Notes under the pieces: generated by a model | Database searches by the model: none | What the model was told of the DNA's origin: nothing | The model's input: the letters and a program-made list of their open reading frames with translations, nothing else | Position numbers and translations under genes: made by a program | Assembly (NCBI GenBank): GCA_963715575.1 | Contig: OY970250.1 | Coordinates: 496,001-560,000, forward strand | Origin: AC-32 sp963715575 | GTDB taxonomy: Bacteria; Actinomycetota; Thermoleophilia; Gaiellales; Gaiellaceae | Reading direction: 5' to 3' | Length of the DNA stretch: 64,000 nt | Shown here: positions 18,198 to 27,648 of the stretch, piece after piece | Numbering within the stretch: the first letter of the stretch is position 1 | Layout of the letters: the number at the start of each line of letters is the position of its first letter

Positions 18198-19637
18198 GTG
18201 ACTCGAACGCTGGTTGCCGCAGCCGCGTCTCTGATCAGCGCAGCGACACTTGGGGTCGGTGCTGAGCCGACCTCGGCGACGGCAACCTGCAGCCGTTTCG
18301 CTGCCACGAACGGAAGCGACTCGGCTGCCGGCACCAGCGGCGCCCCCTACCGGACGGCGCAGAAGCTGATGGACGGCCTCGCCGCCGGTGAGACCGGCTG
18401 CCTCGAGCCCGGCACCTACAACGAGAGCCTCCGCGTCAACCACGGCGGCCAGCCCGGCTCGCCCATTCGGCTCGTGAGCGCTCCGGGCGGACAGGCGACG
18501 ATCGTCGGGCGCCTGTACGTCCCGCAAGGCTCGAACGACGTGGTCGTCTCCGACCTCGCGCTCGACGGGCGCAACGCGAGCAACCTGCCGAGCCCGACAG
18601 TGAACGCGGACCGCGTCATCTTCACGCGTGACAACGTCACCGACGGCCACACTGGCATCTGCTTTTCGATCGGCTCGCTGGGCTGGGGCACCGCGCACGG
18701 CGTCGTGCTCGACGGCAACCGCATCCACGACTGCGGGCGACTGCCATACGGCTCGACCAACCACGACCACGGCATCTACGTCGAGTCCGCCCGCGGCACG
18801 GTGATCACGAACAACTTCGTCTACGACAACGCCGACCGCGGCATCCAGCTCTACCCGGACGCGCAGGGGTCGACGATCACCAACAACGTGATCGACGGCA
18901 ACGGCGAGGGGATCATCTTCTCGGGCGACAGCGGCTTGGCCTCGAGCAACAACGTCGTCCGGCGCAACGTGATCAGCAACTCGCGGGTGCGTTACAACGT
19001 CGAGTCCTGGTGGCCGACCGGGAACCCCGTCGGCACCGGCAACCTTGCCTCCGAGAACTGCCTCTGGAACGGGACGCAGGGCAACGTCGCCGACCAGGTC
19101 GGGTTCACCGCCTCGAGCAACATGGTGGCGAACCCCGGCTACGACGATCGCGCCGCCGAGAACTTCGCCCTTTCGCCGGCCGGCGGGTGCGGCGGGTTCG
19201 GCCCCGGTGGAAGCATCTCGCCGCCGCCGGTCCCCCCGCCGCCTGCCGCAACGGCTCCCCAGCGCACGGCGCTGCCCACCGTCTCCGGCACGACCCGTGT
19301 CGGCTCCAGGCTGATCGCGGCGACCGGAGGCTGGAGCGGCGCCGCGCCGCTGACCTACAGCTACACCTGGCAGCGCTGTGACGCCGGCGGCGCGAACTGC
19401 GCGACCACAGGCGTCACGAGCTCCAGCTACTCGCTCAGCAACGGTGACGCCGGCGCAACGCTGCGGGCCGTCGTGCGGGCACAGAACGCCGCGGGTGCCG
19501 CCTCCGCCACCAGCGCCGCGACTGCGATCGTGCGGGCGAAGAAGGGCCGAAAGATCGCAAGGTCGCAGAGCCTCCGCGCCCGCCCGCAGAAGCTCGGCGT
19601 GTCGCTGCGGCCGGTCTACAGGCTCGCCCGCCGCTAA
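18198..19637 (+). CDS. Secreted right-handed beta-helix protein with Ig-like C-terminal module
   Basis: About 479 residues. GTG at 18198 gives a short basic start and the signal peptide TLVAAAASLISAATLGVGAEP; TTG at 18180 is an alternative. Residues ~35-330 carry parallel beta-helix repeats with Asn-rich turns (ITNNFVYDN, ITNNVIDGN, VVRRNVISN), as in pectate-lyase-like enzymes. A proline linker (PPPVPPPPAA) leads to an Ig-like module with GWSGAAPLTYSYTWQRC and two cysteines, a module frequent in Thermoleophilia exoproteins, and a basic tail. Placed beside the polymerase/kinase genes, it could bind or trim the polysaccharide. Confidence 0.8.
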   Translation: MTRTLVAAAASLISAATLGVGAEPTSATATCSRFAATNGSDSAAGTSGAPYRTAQKLMDGLAAGETGCLEPGTYNESLRVNHGGQPGSPIRLVSAPGGQATIVGRLYVPQGSNDVVVSDLALDGRNASNLPSPTVNADRVIFTRDNVTDGHTGICFSIGSLGWGTAHGVVLDGNRIHDCGRLPYGSTNHDHGIYVESARGTVITNNFVYDNADRGIQLYPDAQGSTITNNVIDGNGEGIIFSGDSGLASSNNVVRRNVISNSRVRYNVESWWPTGNPVGTGNLASENCLWNGTQGNVADQVGFTASSNMVANPGYDDRAAENFALSPAGGCGGFGPGGSISPPPVPPPPAATAPQRTALPTVSGTTRVGSRLIAATGGWSGAAPLTYSYTWQRCDAGGANCATTGVTSSSYSLSNGDAGATLRAVVRAQNAAGAASATSAATAIVRAKKGRKIARSQSLRARPQKLGVSLRPVYRLARR

Positions 19638-19734
19638 AGCCGCGCCGGCCGTTCCCGAGAGCGCCGCGCTTGCAGGTGTTCTCTAAACTCGGTGGAAAGC
19701 TGCACGCCTAAGGAATCGTGGCAGGGACCGGCCC

Positions 19735-21309
19735 ATGACAGAACCCACACTCTCGTTCGGGAACCAGCGCGAAGGCGCCTCCCGCTACCTCGCCGCGCTG
19801 CGCGAGCACTGGGTCTTGATCTTGACGCTCGTGGTCGTCGCAGTCGGCAGCGCCGCCGTGTACTCGTACACGGCGACGAAGAAATACAAGGCGGAAGCTG
19901 ACCTGCTCGTCAGCCCCCAGAGCGACTCCGCATTCGACGGTCTGCCCGTGATCCGCGAGTCGAACGGTCTGACCAGCGGCGTGCTTACGGCGGCTCGGCT
20001 GATCAAGACGCCACAGGTGGCCGAGGAGGTGCGGACGCGGCAGCCTCTCGGCCTGAGCCGCGACGCGCTGCTCAACTCGATCGACGTCCAGCCGATCAGC
20101 CAGAGCAACATCATCGCGATCGTCGCCACCGCTGGCAGCCCCACGCGCGCCGCCAGGATCGCCAACGCCTTCGCGCTCGGCTTCATCCGCCTTCGCTCCA
20201 ACGAGTTCGACACCGCGCTGGGGCAGACGATGACCCGCCTGCGGGCACGGATCGCGAGCATCCCACCCTCTCAGCTGAGCACGCCGGCGGCCTCCGACCT
20301 GCGGGCGCAGCTCGCGCAGCTGCAGACGCTCGCCGGCGCGCCGGACCCGTCCGTGACGCTCGCTTCGCCTGCCGTCCCGCCGAGCAGCCCGTCCTGGCCG
20401 CGACCGAAGCTGAGCATGGCGATCGCGCTACTCGTCGCGCTGCTGCTCGGCGTCGGCGCCGCGCTTGCGCTGGAGCACTTCAACCCCCGCATCAACCGCG
20501 AGGACGAGCTCCTGCTCGGGCACCGCCTACCGATCCTGGCTCGAGTGCCGCGCGTCAACGGCAACGCTGCGTCGCGATACCTCACGCACCGGGGACGCCT
20601 CCCGGCCCACGTGTGGGAGGCCTACCGGACGCTGCGCGCATCGCTGACCGGCGCCGGCCCGAACGGCGGGTATCCGCGCACGATCCTGGTCACGAGCGCC
20701 ATCCCCGGCGAGGGCAAGACGATGACGTCGGTGAACCTCGCGATCACCATGGCTCTTACCGGCGTCAAGGTGATCCTGATCGACGCCGACCTGCGCCGGC
20801 CGATGATCGCGACCGTCTTCGGCGCCGCGGCCCGCTCCAACGGCTTCGGCCTACTGCTCCTCGGCAACGCCTCACCCGAGCTCGCGCTGCTCGAGGCGCC
20901 GGGAACGCCGAACCTTCAGCTGCTGCTTTCGAATCCCGAGCACGCCCACCTGGTCGACCTGCTGCAGCGCGAGCGCCTGGACACGGTGCTCGAGCAGCTG
21001 CGCGAGTACGCCGACGTGATCATCATCGACTCGCCGCCGCTGACCGAGGTCGGTGACGCGTTGCCGCTCGCGGACGTGGCCGACATGGTGCTCGTCGCCG
21101 TCCGTCTGGGGCGCAGCCGTCGCGACAAGCTCGACGAGTTGCGCCGGGCGCTCGCCCAGCGCGGCGTCTCCCCGGCGGGCTTCGTCGTGACCACTCGCCG
21201 GCGCAACCGCAAGCCCACGTACGGCTACGGCTACCAGAGCGTCGACCGGCGGCCGTCCGTGGACGAGCTGGCCGAGCCGACGCGCGTCGAAGCCGGTCGC
21301 GGCAAGTAG
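19735..21309 (+). CDS. Wzz-type co-polymerase fused to bacterial tyrosine kinase (BY-kinase)
   Basis: 524 residues controlling polymer length and export at the membrane. Transmembrane segment 1 near residues 22-44, extracellular Wzz loop, proline-rich run and transmembrane segment 2 near 222-245 (MAIALLVALLLGVGAALAL), then the cytoplasmic kinase. Walker A SAIPGEGKTMTSVN (~321-334), Walker A' VILIDADLRRP (~345-355), Walker B VIIIDSPP (~427-434). The C-terminal YGYGY cluster (~497-501) supplies autophosphorylation sites. The cognate CpsB-type phosphatase is encoded about 4 kb away at 25189. Confidence 0.92.
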   Translation: MTEPTLSFGNQREGASRYLAALREHWVLILTLVVVAVGSAAVYSYTATKKYKAEADLLVSPQSDSAFDGLPVIRESNGLTSGVLTAARLIKTPQVAEEVRTRQPLGLSRDALLNSIDVQPISQSNIIAIVATAGSPTRAARIANAFALGFIRLRSNEFDTALGQTMTRLRARIASIPPSQLSTPAASDLRAQLAQLQTLAGAPDPSVTLASPAVPPSSPSWPRPKLSMAIALLVALLLGVGAALALEHFNPRINREDELLLGHRLPILARVPRVNGNAASRYLTHRGRLPAHVWEAYRTLRASLTGAGPNGGYPRTILVTSAIPGEGKTMTSVNLAITMALTGVKVILIDADLRRPMIATVFGAAARSNGFGLLLLGNASPELALLEAPGTPNLQLLLSNPEHAHLVDLLQRERLDTVLEQLREYADVIIIDSPPLTEVGDALPLADVADMVLVAVRLGRSRRDKLDELRRALAQRGVSPAGFVVTTRRRNRKPTYGYGYQSVDRRPSVDELAEPTRVEAGRGK

Positions 21310-21316
21310 CGACTCG

Positions 21317-22732
21317 ATGGACGCCCGTGGCGCCACGGCAGTCCTCCCGCCTGCGAGAGACGCCGCCCGCAGCCTCGGCCTGGTCGTCGGCGCGGTCCTC
21401 AGCGGCGCCGCGATCGGCGCCTTGGCCACGCAGTCGCCCACGCTCGCGATCGCGGCTGTCCTCGGAGTCGCTTTCGTCTGGGTCGCGTTCCGCAACCTCG
21501 CCGCCGGCCTTGCCTTCTTCGTCGTGCTGACCTTCTTCGAGCGCCTCCCGGGCTCACCGGCGACCGGCTTGACGCTGCTCAAGGCGGCCGGCTTCGTGCT
21601 CGCGCTCGCCTGGCTCGCGACACTGGCGAGCGGTCGCGGCGGCGCCCCGCTCCTCTTCCGCGACCACCCCTGGCTCGCCTACGCCGCGGTCTTCTTCATC
21701 ACGTGGTCGCTCGCCTCGATGCTGTGGGCCGAAGACCCGATCTCCGCACGGTTCGAGACCGGGAGGCTGGCGCAGAACGCGCTCTTCTTTCTCATCGTCT
21801 TCACCGCGATCTCACGGTCGCAGCACCTGATCTGGGTGCTCGGGGCGTACCTCGGAGGCGCGTTCATGACGGCTGTGGTCGGGCTCGCCGGCGCCTCGTC
21901 GTCGGAGCAGTTCGGTCCCTACGCCGACACGTCGCGGCTGAGCGGCGGGATCAGCGACCCGAACGAGCTCGCGGCGCTGCTGGTCCCGGCGATCGTGATC
22001 GGTGCCTTCCTGTTGGCCGTGACCACGTCGCCGCTCTGGCGCTGGCTACTCGTCACGGTCGTGCTCGTGAACTCGCTCGCGCTCTTCCTGACGCAGTCGC
22101 GAGGGGGCCTGCTCTCACTGGCGGTCGTGGTGCTCGTGACACCGTTCCTGGCCGGACCGGTGCGCCTCCGCGCGCTCGTCGTGATCCTCTGCATCGCGGC
22201 GATCGGCATCGGCTACTACGCGCTCGTGGCACCGCCGCAGGCGTTGAGCCACGTGACGAAGTTCTCGGTCGGCTCCGGCACGGGTCGCGAGGATCTCTGG
22301 CGGGTCTCGCTCCAGATGTTCAAGAACCATCCGCTCGACGGCGTGGGCACCGGGAACTTCCAGGTGGTCGAGCCGCGCTACGCGCTGCGCAACATCAACC
22401 TGCCGCGGGTCGACCTCGTGGTCAATACGCCGAAGGTGGCCCACAACACCTACCTGCACGTGCTGACCGAGCTCGGGATCGTCGGAATCGTGGCCTTCGG
22501 CGGCATGCTACTCGGCGCCCTCGCGATCGCGTGGCGCGCGATCCAGGAGCTGGCGAGACGAGGCGAGCGGCGACTGGAGATCCTCGGCCGCGGAGTCCTG
22601 ATCGGGACAATCGGGATGCTCGCCGCCTACGTGTTCATCACGGCTCAGTACGAGAAGCAGCTCTGGCTGCTGCTCGGGATCTGCGCCGCCCTCTCGACAC
22701 TCGCCCGCGCGGGCGAGACGGCCGAGGCCTAG
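21317..22732 (+). CDS. O-antigen ligase/polymerase (Wzy_C, WaaL-like membrane protein)
   Basis: 471 residues with about 11-12 hydrophobic segments. The large external loop contains GTGREDLWRVSLQMFKNHPLDGVGTGNF and ends in AHNTYLHVLTELGIVG, the diagnostic HN-Y-L-E-G block of the Wzy_C family with its conserved His. It polymerises or ligates the undecaprenyl-linked repeat units. Seven bases after the BY-kinase gene, so co-transcribed. Its TAG lies in a CTAG shared with the convergent gene. Confidence 0.9.
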   Translation: MDARGATAVLPPARDAARSLGLVVGAVLSGAAIGALATQSPTLAIAAVLGVAFVWVAFRNLAAGLAFFVVLTFFERLPGSPATGLTLLKAAGFVLALAWLATLASGRGGAPLLFRDHPWLAYAAVFFITWSLASMLWAEDPISARFETGRLAQNALFFLIVFTAISRSQHLIWVLGAYLGGAFMTAVVGLAGASSSEQFGPYADTSRLSGGISDPNELAALLVPAIVIGAFLLAVTTSPLWRWLLVTVVLVNSLALFLTQSRGGLLSLAVVVLVTPFLAGPVRLRALVVILCIAAIGIGYYALVAPPQALSHVTKFSVGSGTGREDLWRVSLQMFKNHPLDGVGTGNFQVVEPRYALRNINLPRVDLVVNTPKVAHNTYLHVLTELGIVGIVAFGGMLLGALAIAWRAIQELARRGERRLEILGRGVLIGTIGMLAAYVFITAQYEKQLWLLLGICAALSTLARAGETAEA

Positions 22733-23826
22733 CCCCGGCGAGCCTCCCAGCGGTCGAGCGTCTCAGCCGCCGAGCCGGCCCGGCCACGGTGCTCGTCGAT
22801 CCAGTCGAGCAGTCGCCGGTAGAGACGGTCGTAGCCGTTCGCGAGGCGCGGGTGGTGCGAGTGCGGGTGCCAGAGGATCGCGACCGCGCCGCCCTGCTCG
22901 GCGACCGGCTCCAGCGCCGCGACGGCGACCTCGTACGCCTCGTCGGCGCCGAGCCCGAGGTAGCGCTCCTCGGCGAGTGTGGCGTCCATCAGGACGAGCG
23001 GCAGCTCCCAGGCGCCGGGCTCCCGCCGCTCCGCGTCCCAGAGCCGGTAGGGGTACGGCGTCCCGGCGCGCAGGCCCGGCAGCGAGGGCCAGCCGATGCT
23101 CGAGTCATAGCGCAGCCCCGCCTCCCGCAGCTCCGCCGCCAGCCGGGCCGGATCGCTACGTAGGTAATGGTGCCGCAGGCCTTGGACCTCGCCGAGCGGC
23201 CACGCCTCCTCGGCGATCGCGCCGGGCTGTTCGCGCGCTCGGTAGGACGCGTGCAGCCCGACCTCGACGCCGGCCTCCCGCGTTCGCTCGAGCGCTTCGC
23301 GCAGCGCCGGCCGGTAGCGCTCGGCGTAGCCGTCCTGCGGCACCTCCTGGCGCGTGAGGAAGAAGCAGGTCGAGCCGCGCGTGCCCTCGGCCGCGAGCAT
23401 CGCCTCGAGCGGGTAGTCGGGATCGCGCCCGCGCAGCGCGTCCGCGGCGAACGTGGTCGACTCGCGCAGCCGCCGCCGCGAGCGGTGCGCGACCGAGCCG
23501 GCCAGCTTGCGAGCCGCGGTCGGCAGGCCGCCGCCGCCGAGCAGGTCGACGTCGTGCGTGAGCGCGACCAGGAAGCGCTCGCCGCCGGGATAGCCGTGCC
23601 GCTCGAGCCCGAGCCCCGCTGCGAGCTCCGCGACCCGAGGCCCGGGCGGTTCGGCCGGCGGCAGGGGACGTCCGTGCTGATCGAGCTCGGCGTCGCGCTC
23701 GTGCGCGAGCGTCAGCAGCCCGAACACCTCGTCGAGCACGGCCGGCTCGACCGGCACCGACTCGTCGAAGGGCAGCGCGAGCGCGTCGAGCAGCGCGTCG
23801 AGGGCGTACCGCTGCTCGGGGTTCAC
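22729..23826 (-). CDS. Polysaccharide deacetylase-like protein
   Basis: 365 residues, related to the CE4 fold: ALTHDVDLL stands where NodB proteins have TFDDG, STCFFLTRQE matches the next strand, VEVGLHASYRA the metal-His block, and AILWHPHSHH the last histidine block. Compared with NodB the first motif has HDVD rather than FDDG, typical of the subgroup found beside exopolysaccharide loci. Substrate unknown. Last gene of the greA operon, overlapping lysS by 4 bases and facing the O-antigen ligase gene. Confidence 0.75.
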   Translation of the reverse strand: MNPEQRYALDALLDALALPFDESVPVEPAVLDEVFGLLTLAHERDAELDQHGRPLPPAEPPGPRVAELAAGLGLERHGYPGGERFLVALTHDVDLLGGGGLPTAARKLAGSVAHRSRRRLRESTTFAADALRGRDPDYPLEAMLAAEGTRGSTCFFLTRQEVPQDGYAERYRPALREALERTREAGVEVGLHASYRAREQPGAIAEEAWPLGEVQGLRHHYLRSDPARLAAELREAGLRYDSSIGWPSLPGLRAGTPYPYRLWDAERREPGAWELPLVLMDATLAEERYLGLGADEAYEVAVAALEPVAEQGGAVAILWHPHSHHPRLANGYDRLYRRLLDWIDEHRGRAGSAAETLDRWEARRG

Positions 23827-25178
23827 CGAGACCGCAGCGCGGGGAAAAGGATCACGTCACGGATCGCGTCGCTGCCGGTCAGCACCATCGTCAGCCGGTC
23901 GATCCCGATCCCGCAGCCGCCGGTCGGCGGCATCCCGTACGAAAGCGCCTCGACGTAGTCCGGGTCGCCCGGCTCCGACTCCTCCGCGCCGGCCTCGCGC
24001 TCGGCCTCCTGCATCGCGAAGCGCTGCGCCTGCTCCTCGGAGTCGTTCAGCTCGCTGAAGGCGTTCGCGAACTCCATCCCGGCGACGACGGCCTCGAAGC
24101 GCTCGACCAGCGTCTCGTCCTCGTCGGTCGTGCGCGCGAACGGCGAGAGCTCGATCGGCCAGTCGTGGACGATCGTCGGCCGGATCAGCTCGGGCTCGAC
24201 GAAGTGCGAGTACGCGTGGTCGGCCAGCTGCGACCAGGAGCGGTCGCGCTCGGTCTCCACGCCTCTCTCCTCGAGCTTCGCCCGCAGCTCGGCCTCGTCG
24301 CGTGACCAGACGCCCTTCGCCTCCAGCGCCTCGACGAACCTCACCCGCTCCCAGGGGGGCGAAAGGTCGACTTCGTGCCCGCGGAAAGTCACCTTCGTCG
24401 ATCCGGTCGCGTCGGCGGCTGCGGCTACGAGCGCCTCCGTCCGCTCCATCGTGTCGCGGTAGTCGGCGTAGGCCTCGTACCACTCGACCTGCGTGAACTC
24501 GGGCGAGTGCTTGTAGGAGATCGACTCGTTGCGGAAGTCCTTCGAGAGCTCGTAGACCTTCTCCAGGCCGCCGACGATCAGGCGCTTGAGGTAGAGCTCG
24601 TCGGCGATCCGGAGGTAGAGGTCGGCGTCGAGCTCGTTCGAGTGCGTCACGAACGGCTCCGCGAAGCCGCCGCCGTAGCGGGGCTGCAGGATCGGCGTCT
24701 CGACCTCGAGGAAGCCCTCGCCGTCGAGGTAGGCGCGCACGGCGGCGACGATCTTCGTCCGCGTCGCGGCCAGCTCGCGCGACTCGTCATTCATCAGCAG
24801 GTCGAGGTAGCGCTGCCGGTAGCGCGTCTCGCGGTCGGTGACGCCGTGGAAAGTGTCCGGCAGCGGCTTGCGGATCTTCGCCAGCAGCTCGACCTGCGAC
24901 GTGACGAGCGACGGCTCCCCGCGGCGCGAGCGCCCCGGCCTGCCGGTGGCGCCGACGATGTCGCCGAGCGAGAGCTCGAGCTCCTGCTCGACGATCAGCT
25001 GGATCCGTCCCGAGCGGTCGACCAGGTCGAGAAAGATCAGCTTCCCCATCTCGCGGCGGGCCATCACGCGCCCGGCGACGCGCAGCTCGTCGTCGAGCGT
25101 CTCGCCGTTCTCGGCCCGCTCCGCCACGACCCGGACCGTGGCGATCTCCGCCCGGTCTGGGAACCGCTTCGGCAACAT
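23823..25178 (-). CDS. lysS: Lysine--tRNA ligase, class II
   Basis: Charges tRNA-Lys. ATG at 25178 gives MLPKRFPDRAEIATVRV and about 451 residues; longer starts add only a basic arginine-rich stretch. Residues ~30-110 are the OB-fold anticodon-binding domain. Motif 2 is FRNESISYKHSPEFTQVEWY and motif 3 GIGIDRLTMVLTG with its ATP-binding Arg. Complete. It follows the CpsB-like phosphatase gene by 10 bases, so translation and capsule control genes share a transcript here. Confidence 0.96.
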   Translation of the reverse strand: MLPKRFPDRAEIATVRVVAERAENGETLDDELRVAGRVMARREMGKLIFLDLVDRSGRIQLIVEQELELSLGDIVGATGRPGRSRRGEPSLVTSQVELLAKIRKPLPDTFHGVTDRETRYRQRYLDLLMNDESRELAATRTKIVAAVRAYLDGEGFLEVETPILQPRYGGGFAEPFVTHSNELDADLYLRIADELYLKRLIVGGLEKVYELSKDFRNESISYKHSPEFTQVEWYEAYADYRDTMERTEALVAAAADATGSTKVTFRGHEVDLSPPWERVRFVEALEAKGVWSRDEAELRAKLEERGVETERDRSWSQLADHAYSHFVEPELIRPTIVHDWPIELSPFARTTDEDETLVERFEAVVAGMEFANAFSELNDSEEQAQRFAMQEAEREAGAEESEPGDPDYVEALSYGMPPTGGCGIGIDRLTMVLTGSDAIRDVILFPALRSR

Positions 25179-25188
25179 CCGCGCGAGT

Positions 25189-25950
25189 CTAGTCGCGCCG
25201 GAAGCCGAGCCTACGGCGGCGGCGCCCGCGGTGCGGCGGGCGCGGCGGAAGCGGCAGGTCATTTGCGATCGCGCACGGAACGTCGTGCGTCAGCCAACGC
25301 GGGAGCGCACCGCCGCCCAGAGCCTCGGCGGCCGCGTCCAAACCCGAGCGCGACTCCGGCGCGTGGAGGTCGCTCGCCACCAGGTGGGCCAGCTCGCGCT
25401 CGAGCAACGAGTCCGCCGCTTGCCGTGCCCTCCGCCCGCCGGCGCCAGTGAGCGAGCTCGCCGTCAGCTGCACGAGCGCACCTTCCGCCACCGCGGGAAG
25501 CAGTTGCAGCGGCGACACCTGAACGGACTCGCTGCGCTCGGGGTGTGCCAGCACCACGGTGATCCCCTCCTCTCGCAGTGACCCGACGACGGTCTCCAGG
25601 CCCAGCGGCCAGCCCTCGTAAGGGAACTCGAGCAGAACGTAGCGCGGATTGCCGGCCAGCCCGAACCGGCGAAGCTCGTCGGGCCCGAGCCGCGACAGGA
25701 AGCCCAGCGAGATCTCACCTCCGCTGCGGAGGTCCAGCTCGATGCCCGCGGCGCGCAGCGCGGTCTGGGTCTCCTGGACCAGGCGCTCCATCGTCTCCGG
25801 CGTGGTTGGGAAATCGTCGCGAACGTGGGGTGTCGCCGCCATCAGCTCGACGCCGGAGTCGACGGCGGCACGCGCGATTGCGAGGCTCTCGCCGATCGTG
25901 CGCGCTCCGTCGTCGACTCCGGCGAGGATGTGCGAGTGGAGGTCGATCAC
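25189..25950 (-). CDS. Capsule-type tyrosine-protein phosphatase (CpsB/CapC, PHP domain)
   Basis: Manganese-dependent phosphatase that dephosphorylates BY-kinases. Begins with the PHP metal motif IDLHSHILAGVDDGA, then ATPHVRDDFP, LLEFPYEGWP, VLAHPERSE and ASDLHAPESR, the four conserved metal-binding blocks. About 253 residues; the last 30 are basic and probably disordered. GTG start. It lies between greA and lysS rather than beside the kinase gene at 19735, which is the likely partner. Confidence 0.9.
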   Translation of the reverse strand: MIDLHSHILAGVDDGARTIGESLAIARAAVDSGVELMAATPHVRDDFPTTPETMERLVQETQTALRAAGIELDLRSGGEISLGFLSRLGPDELRRFGLAGNPRYVLLEFPYEGWPLGLETVVGSLREEGITVVLAHPERSESVQVSPLQLLPAVAEGALVQLTASSLTGAGGRRARQAADSLLERELAHLVASDLHAPESRSGLDAAAEALGGGALPRWLTHDVPCAIANDLPLPPRPPHRGRRRRRLGFRRD

Positions 25951-26003
25951 GCGCGCCGAGTCTACGGCGGCTGCAGCTCACGCCGGGACAGCGGCCGAGG
26001 AGG

Positions 26004-26477
26004 TTACGCGGCTTTGATCTCGAGGATCTTGAACTTCATCGACCCGCGCGGGGCCGCGACCTCAACGGTCTCGCCCTTCTTCTTGCCGATGATCGCCTTG
26101 CCGACCGGCGACTCGTTCGAGAGCTTGTTCTCGGCCGGGTTCGCCTCGGCGGAGCCGACGATCCGGTACTCGACCGTCTGCTTCGCGTCGATGTCGCGCA
26201 GCTTGACCTTCGAGCCGATCGAGACGACGTCCTTGGCAACGTCCTTCTTGCTGATCACGCGCGCGTTGCGCAGCCGCTCCTCGAGCGTGGCGATGCGGTG
26301 CTCGAGCAGCGCCTGCTCGTTCTTCGCGTCGTCGTACTCGGCGTTCTCCGCGATGTCACCGAACTCGCGGGCGACGCGGATGCGGTCGGCCACCTCGCGG
26401 CGCTTGTCGTTCGACAGGTACTCGATCTCCTGCTTCAGCTTCTCGTAGCCTTCTGGAGTGAGGATGACGTCCTTCAA
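26004..26477 (-). CDS. greA: Transcription elongation factor GreA
   Basis: 157 residues, full length. Rescues backtracked RNA polymerase by stimulating transcript cleavage. The N-terminal coiled coil carries EFGDIAENAEYDDAKNEQ with the acidic tip residues; the C-terminal FKBP-like domain has SNESPVGKAIIGKKKGE. The start is TTG, supported by a full AGGAGG four bases upstream. First gene of a probable operon greA-cpsB-lysS-deacetylase. Confidence 0.97.
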   Translation of the reverse strand: MKDVILTPEGYEKLKQEIEYLSNDKRREVADRIRVAREFGDIAENAEYDDAKNEQALLEHRIATLEERLRNARVISKKDVAKDVVSIGSKVKLRDIDAKQTVEYRIVGSAEANPAENKLSNESPVGKAIIGKKKGETVEVAAPRGSMKFKILEIKAA

Positions 26478-26529
26478 CGGGCCTCCTGAAAGAAAAACGC
26501 GCGGCGCAGGGGCGCCATCGCGGGCGGGG

Positions 26530-26559
26530 ATGTTACCTACCGATGTGGATGGACGTCAA
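26530..26559 (-). promoter_or_regulatory. Probable sigma70-type promoter of the greA operon
   Basis: On the minus strand TTGACG is followed after 18 bases by TAACAT, about 52 bases before the greA start codon. Both boxes match the housekeeping consensus well for a GC-rich genome. The site is in the 109-base gap between divergent greA and dus. Confidence 0.6.
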
Positions 26560-26586
26560 CTGCCTGCGGGTACCATTTCCCGCTCT

Positions 26587-27648
26587 GTGCAGGTAGATCT
26601 TCGCAGCCCCTGGGCGATTCGCGACGTCGAGATCCCGACGCGCCTCGTGCTCGCGCCGATGGCAGGCGTGTCGGTGCAGGCCTTTCGCCGCCAGGGACGC
26701 CGTTACGGCGCGGGATTGGTGTGCTCGGAGATGGTCAGCTGCGCCGGCCTGCACCACGGGAACGAGCGCACGTTGGGCTATCTGCGGATCTCGGCCGACG
26801 AGCGGCCGCTGGCGGTGCAGATCTTCGGCTCCGAGCCCGAGGTGATGGCCGAGGCGGCGCGGATGGTCGAGGACGCCGGCGCCGATCTCGTCGACGTCAA
26901 CTTCGGCTGCCCGGTGAAGAAGGTCACGAAGACGGGCGCCGGCGCGACGCTGCTCGAGGACGCGGGGCGCGCCTGCCAGGTGATCTCGGCGGTTGCGGAC
27001 GCGGTCTCGGTGCCCGTCACGGTCAAGATGCGCCGCGGGATCGAGAACGGCTCGCGCTCGTGCCTCGAGCTCGGGCCGCGGCTGGTCGACGCGGGCGCTT
27101 CCTCGCTGACGCTGCACCCGCGCTCGGCGCGGCAGATGTACACGGGCGAGGCCGACCACTCGCTGACCGCGGAGCTCGTCTCCTTGGTGGACGTGCCGGT
27201 GGTCGCGTCGGGCGACGTCACCTCGCGCGCGCGGGCGCAGGCGATCCTGGCGACGACGGGCGCGGCCGCCGTGATGGTCGGCCGCGCGGCGCAGGGGAAC
27301 CCGTGGGCGCTGCGCGAGATCCTCGACGGCGACGCGGGCGAGCCGGCGCGCGAGGAGGTCGTCGCCGAGCTGATCCTGTTCATGCGGGAGACCGTCCGCG
27401 AGCTCGGCGAGCGGCGCGCGACCGGCTTCCTGAAGAAGTTCTACGGCTGGTACCTCGGCCGCGGCCGCTTCCCGCGCCCGTTCAAGGCCGAGCTGGTGCA
27501 GCTCGAGACGCTCGAGGAGGTCGAGACGAGGCTGCTCGCCGCCGCGCCCGGCGCCGCTGAAGTGCTGCAGGGATTGCTGGACGAGCTCCCCGACGCCGAA
27601 GACGACGTTGTGCTCGACCTGCCGATCTCGATCTACGGCGGCGGTTAG
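26587..27648 (+). CDS. dusB: tRNA-dihydrouridine synthase (DusB-like)
   Basis: FMN-dependent reduction of uridine in tRNA D-loops. TIM barrel starting RLVLAPMAGVS, catalytic Cys in DVNFGCPVKKVTKTGAGA, FMN-phosphate binding in MVGRAAQGNPW and a C-terminal helical RNA-binding domain. GTG at 26587 gives 353 residues and begins just before the first barrel strand; an upstream open stretch looks non-coding. Its stop overlaps that of coaX in a TTAG. Confidence 0.92.
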   Translation: MQVDLRSPWAIRDVEIPTRLVLAPMAGVSVQAFRRQGRRYGAGLVCSEMVSCAGLHHGNERTLGYLRISADERPLAVQIFGSEPEVMAEAARMVEDAGADLVDVNFGCPVKKVTKTGAGATLLEDAGRACQVISAVADAVSVPVTVKMRRGIENGSRSCLELGPRLVDAGASSLTLHPRSARQMYTGEADHSLTAELVSLVDVPVVASGDVTSRARAQAILATTGAAAVMVGRAAQGNPWALREILDGDAGEPAREEVVAELILFMRETVRELGERRATGFLKKFYGWYLGRGRFPRPFKAELVQLETLEEVETRLLAAAPGAAEVLQGLLDELPDAEDDVVLDLPISIYGGG

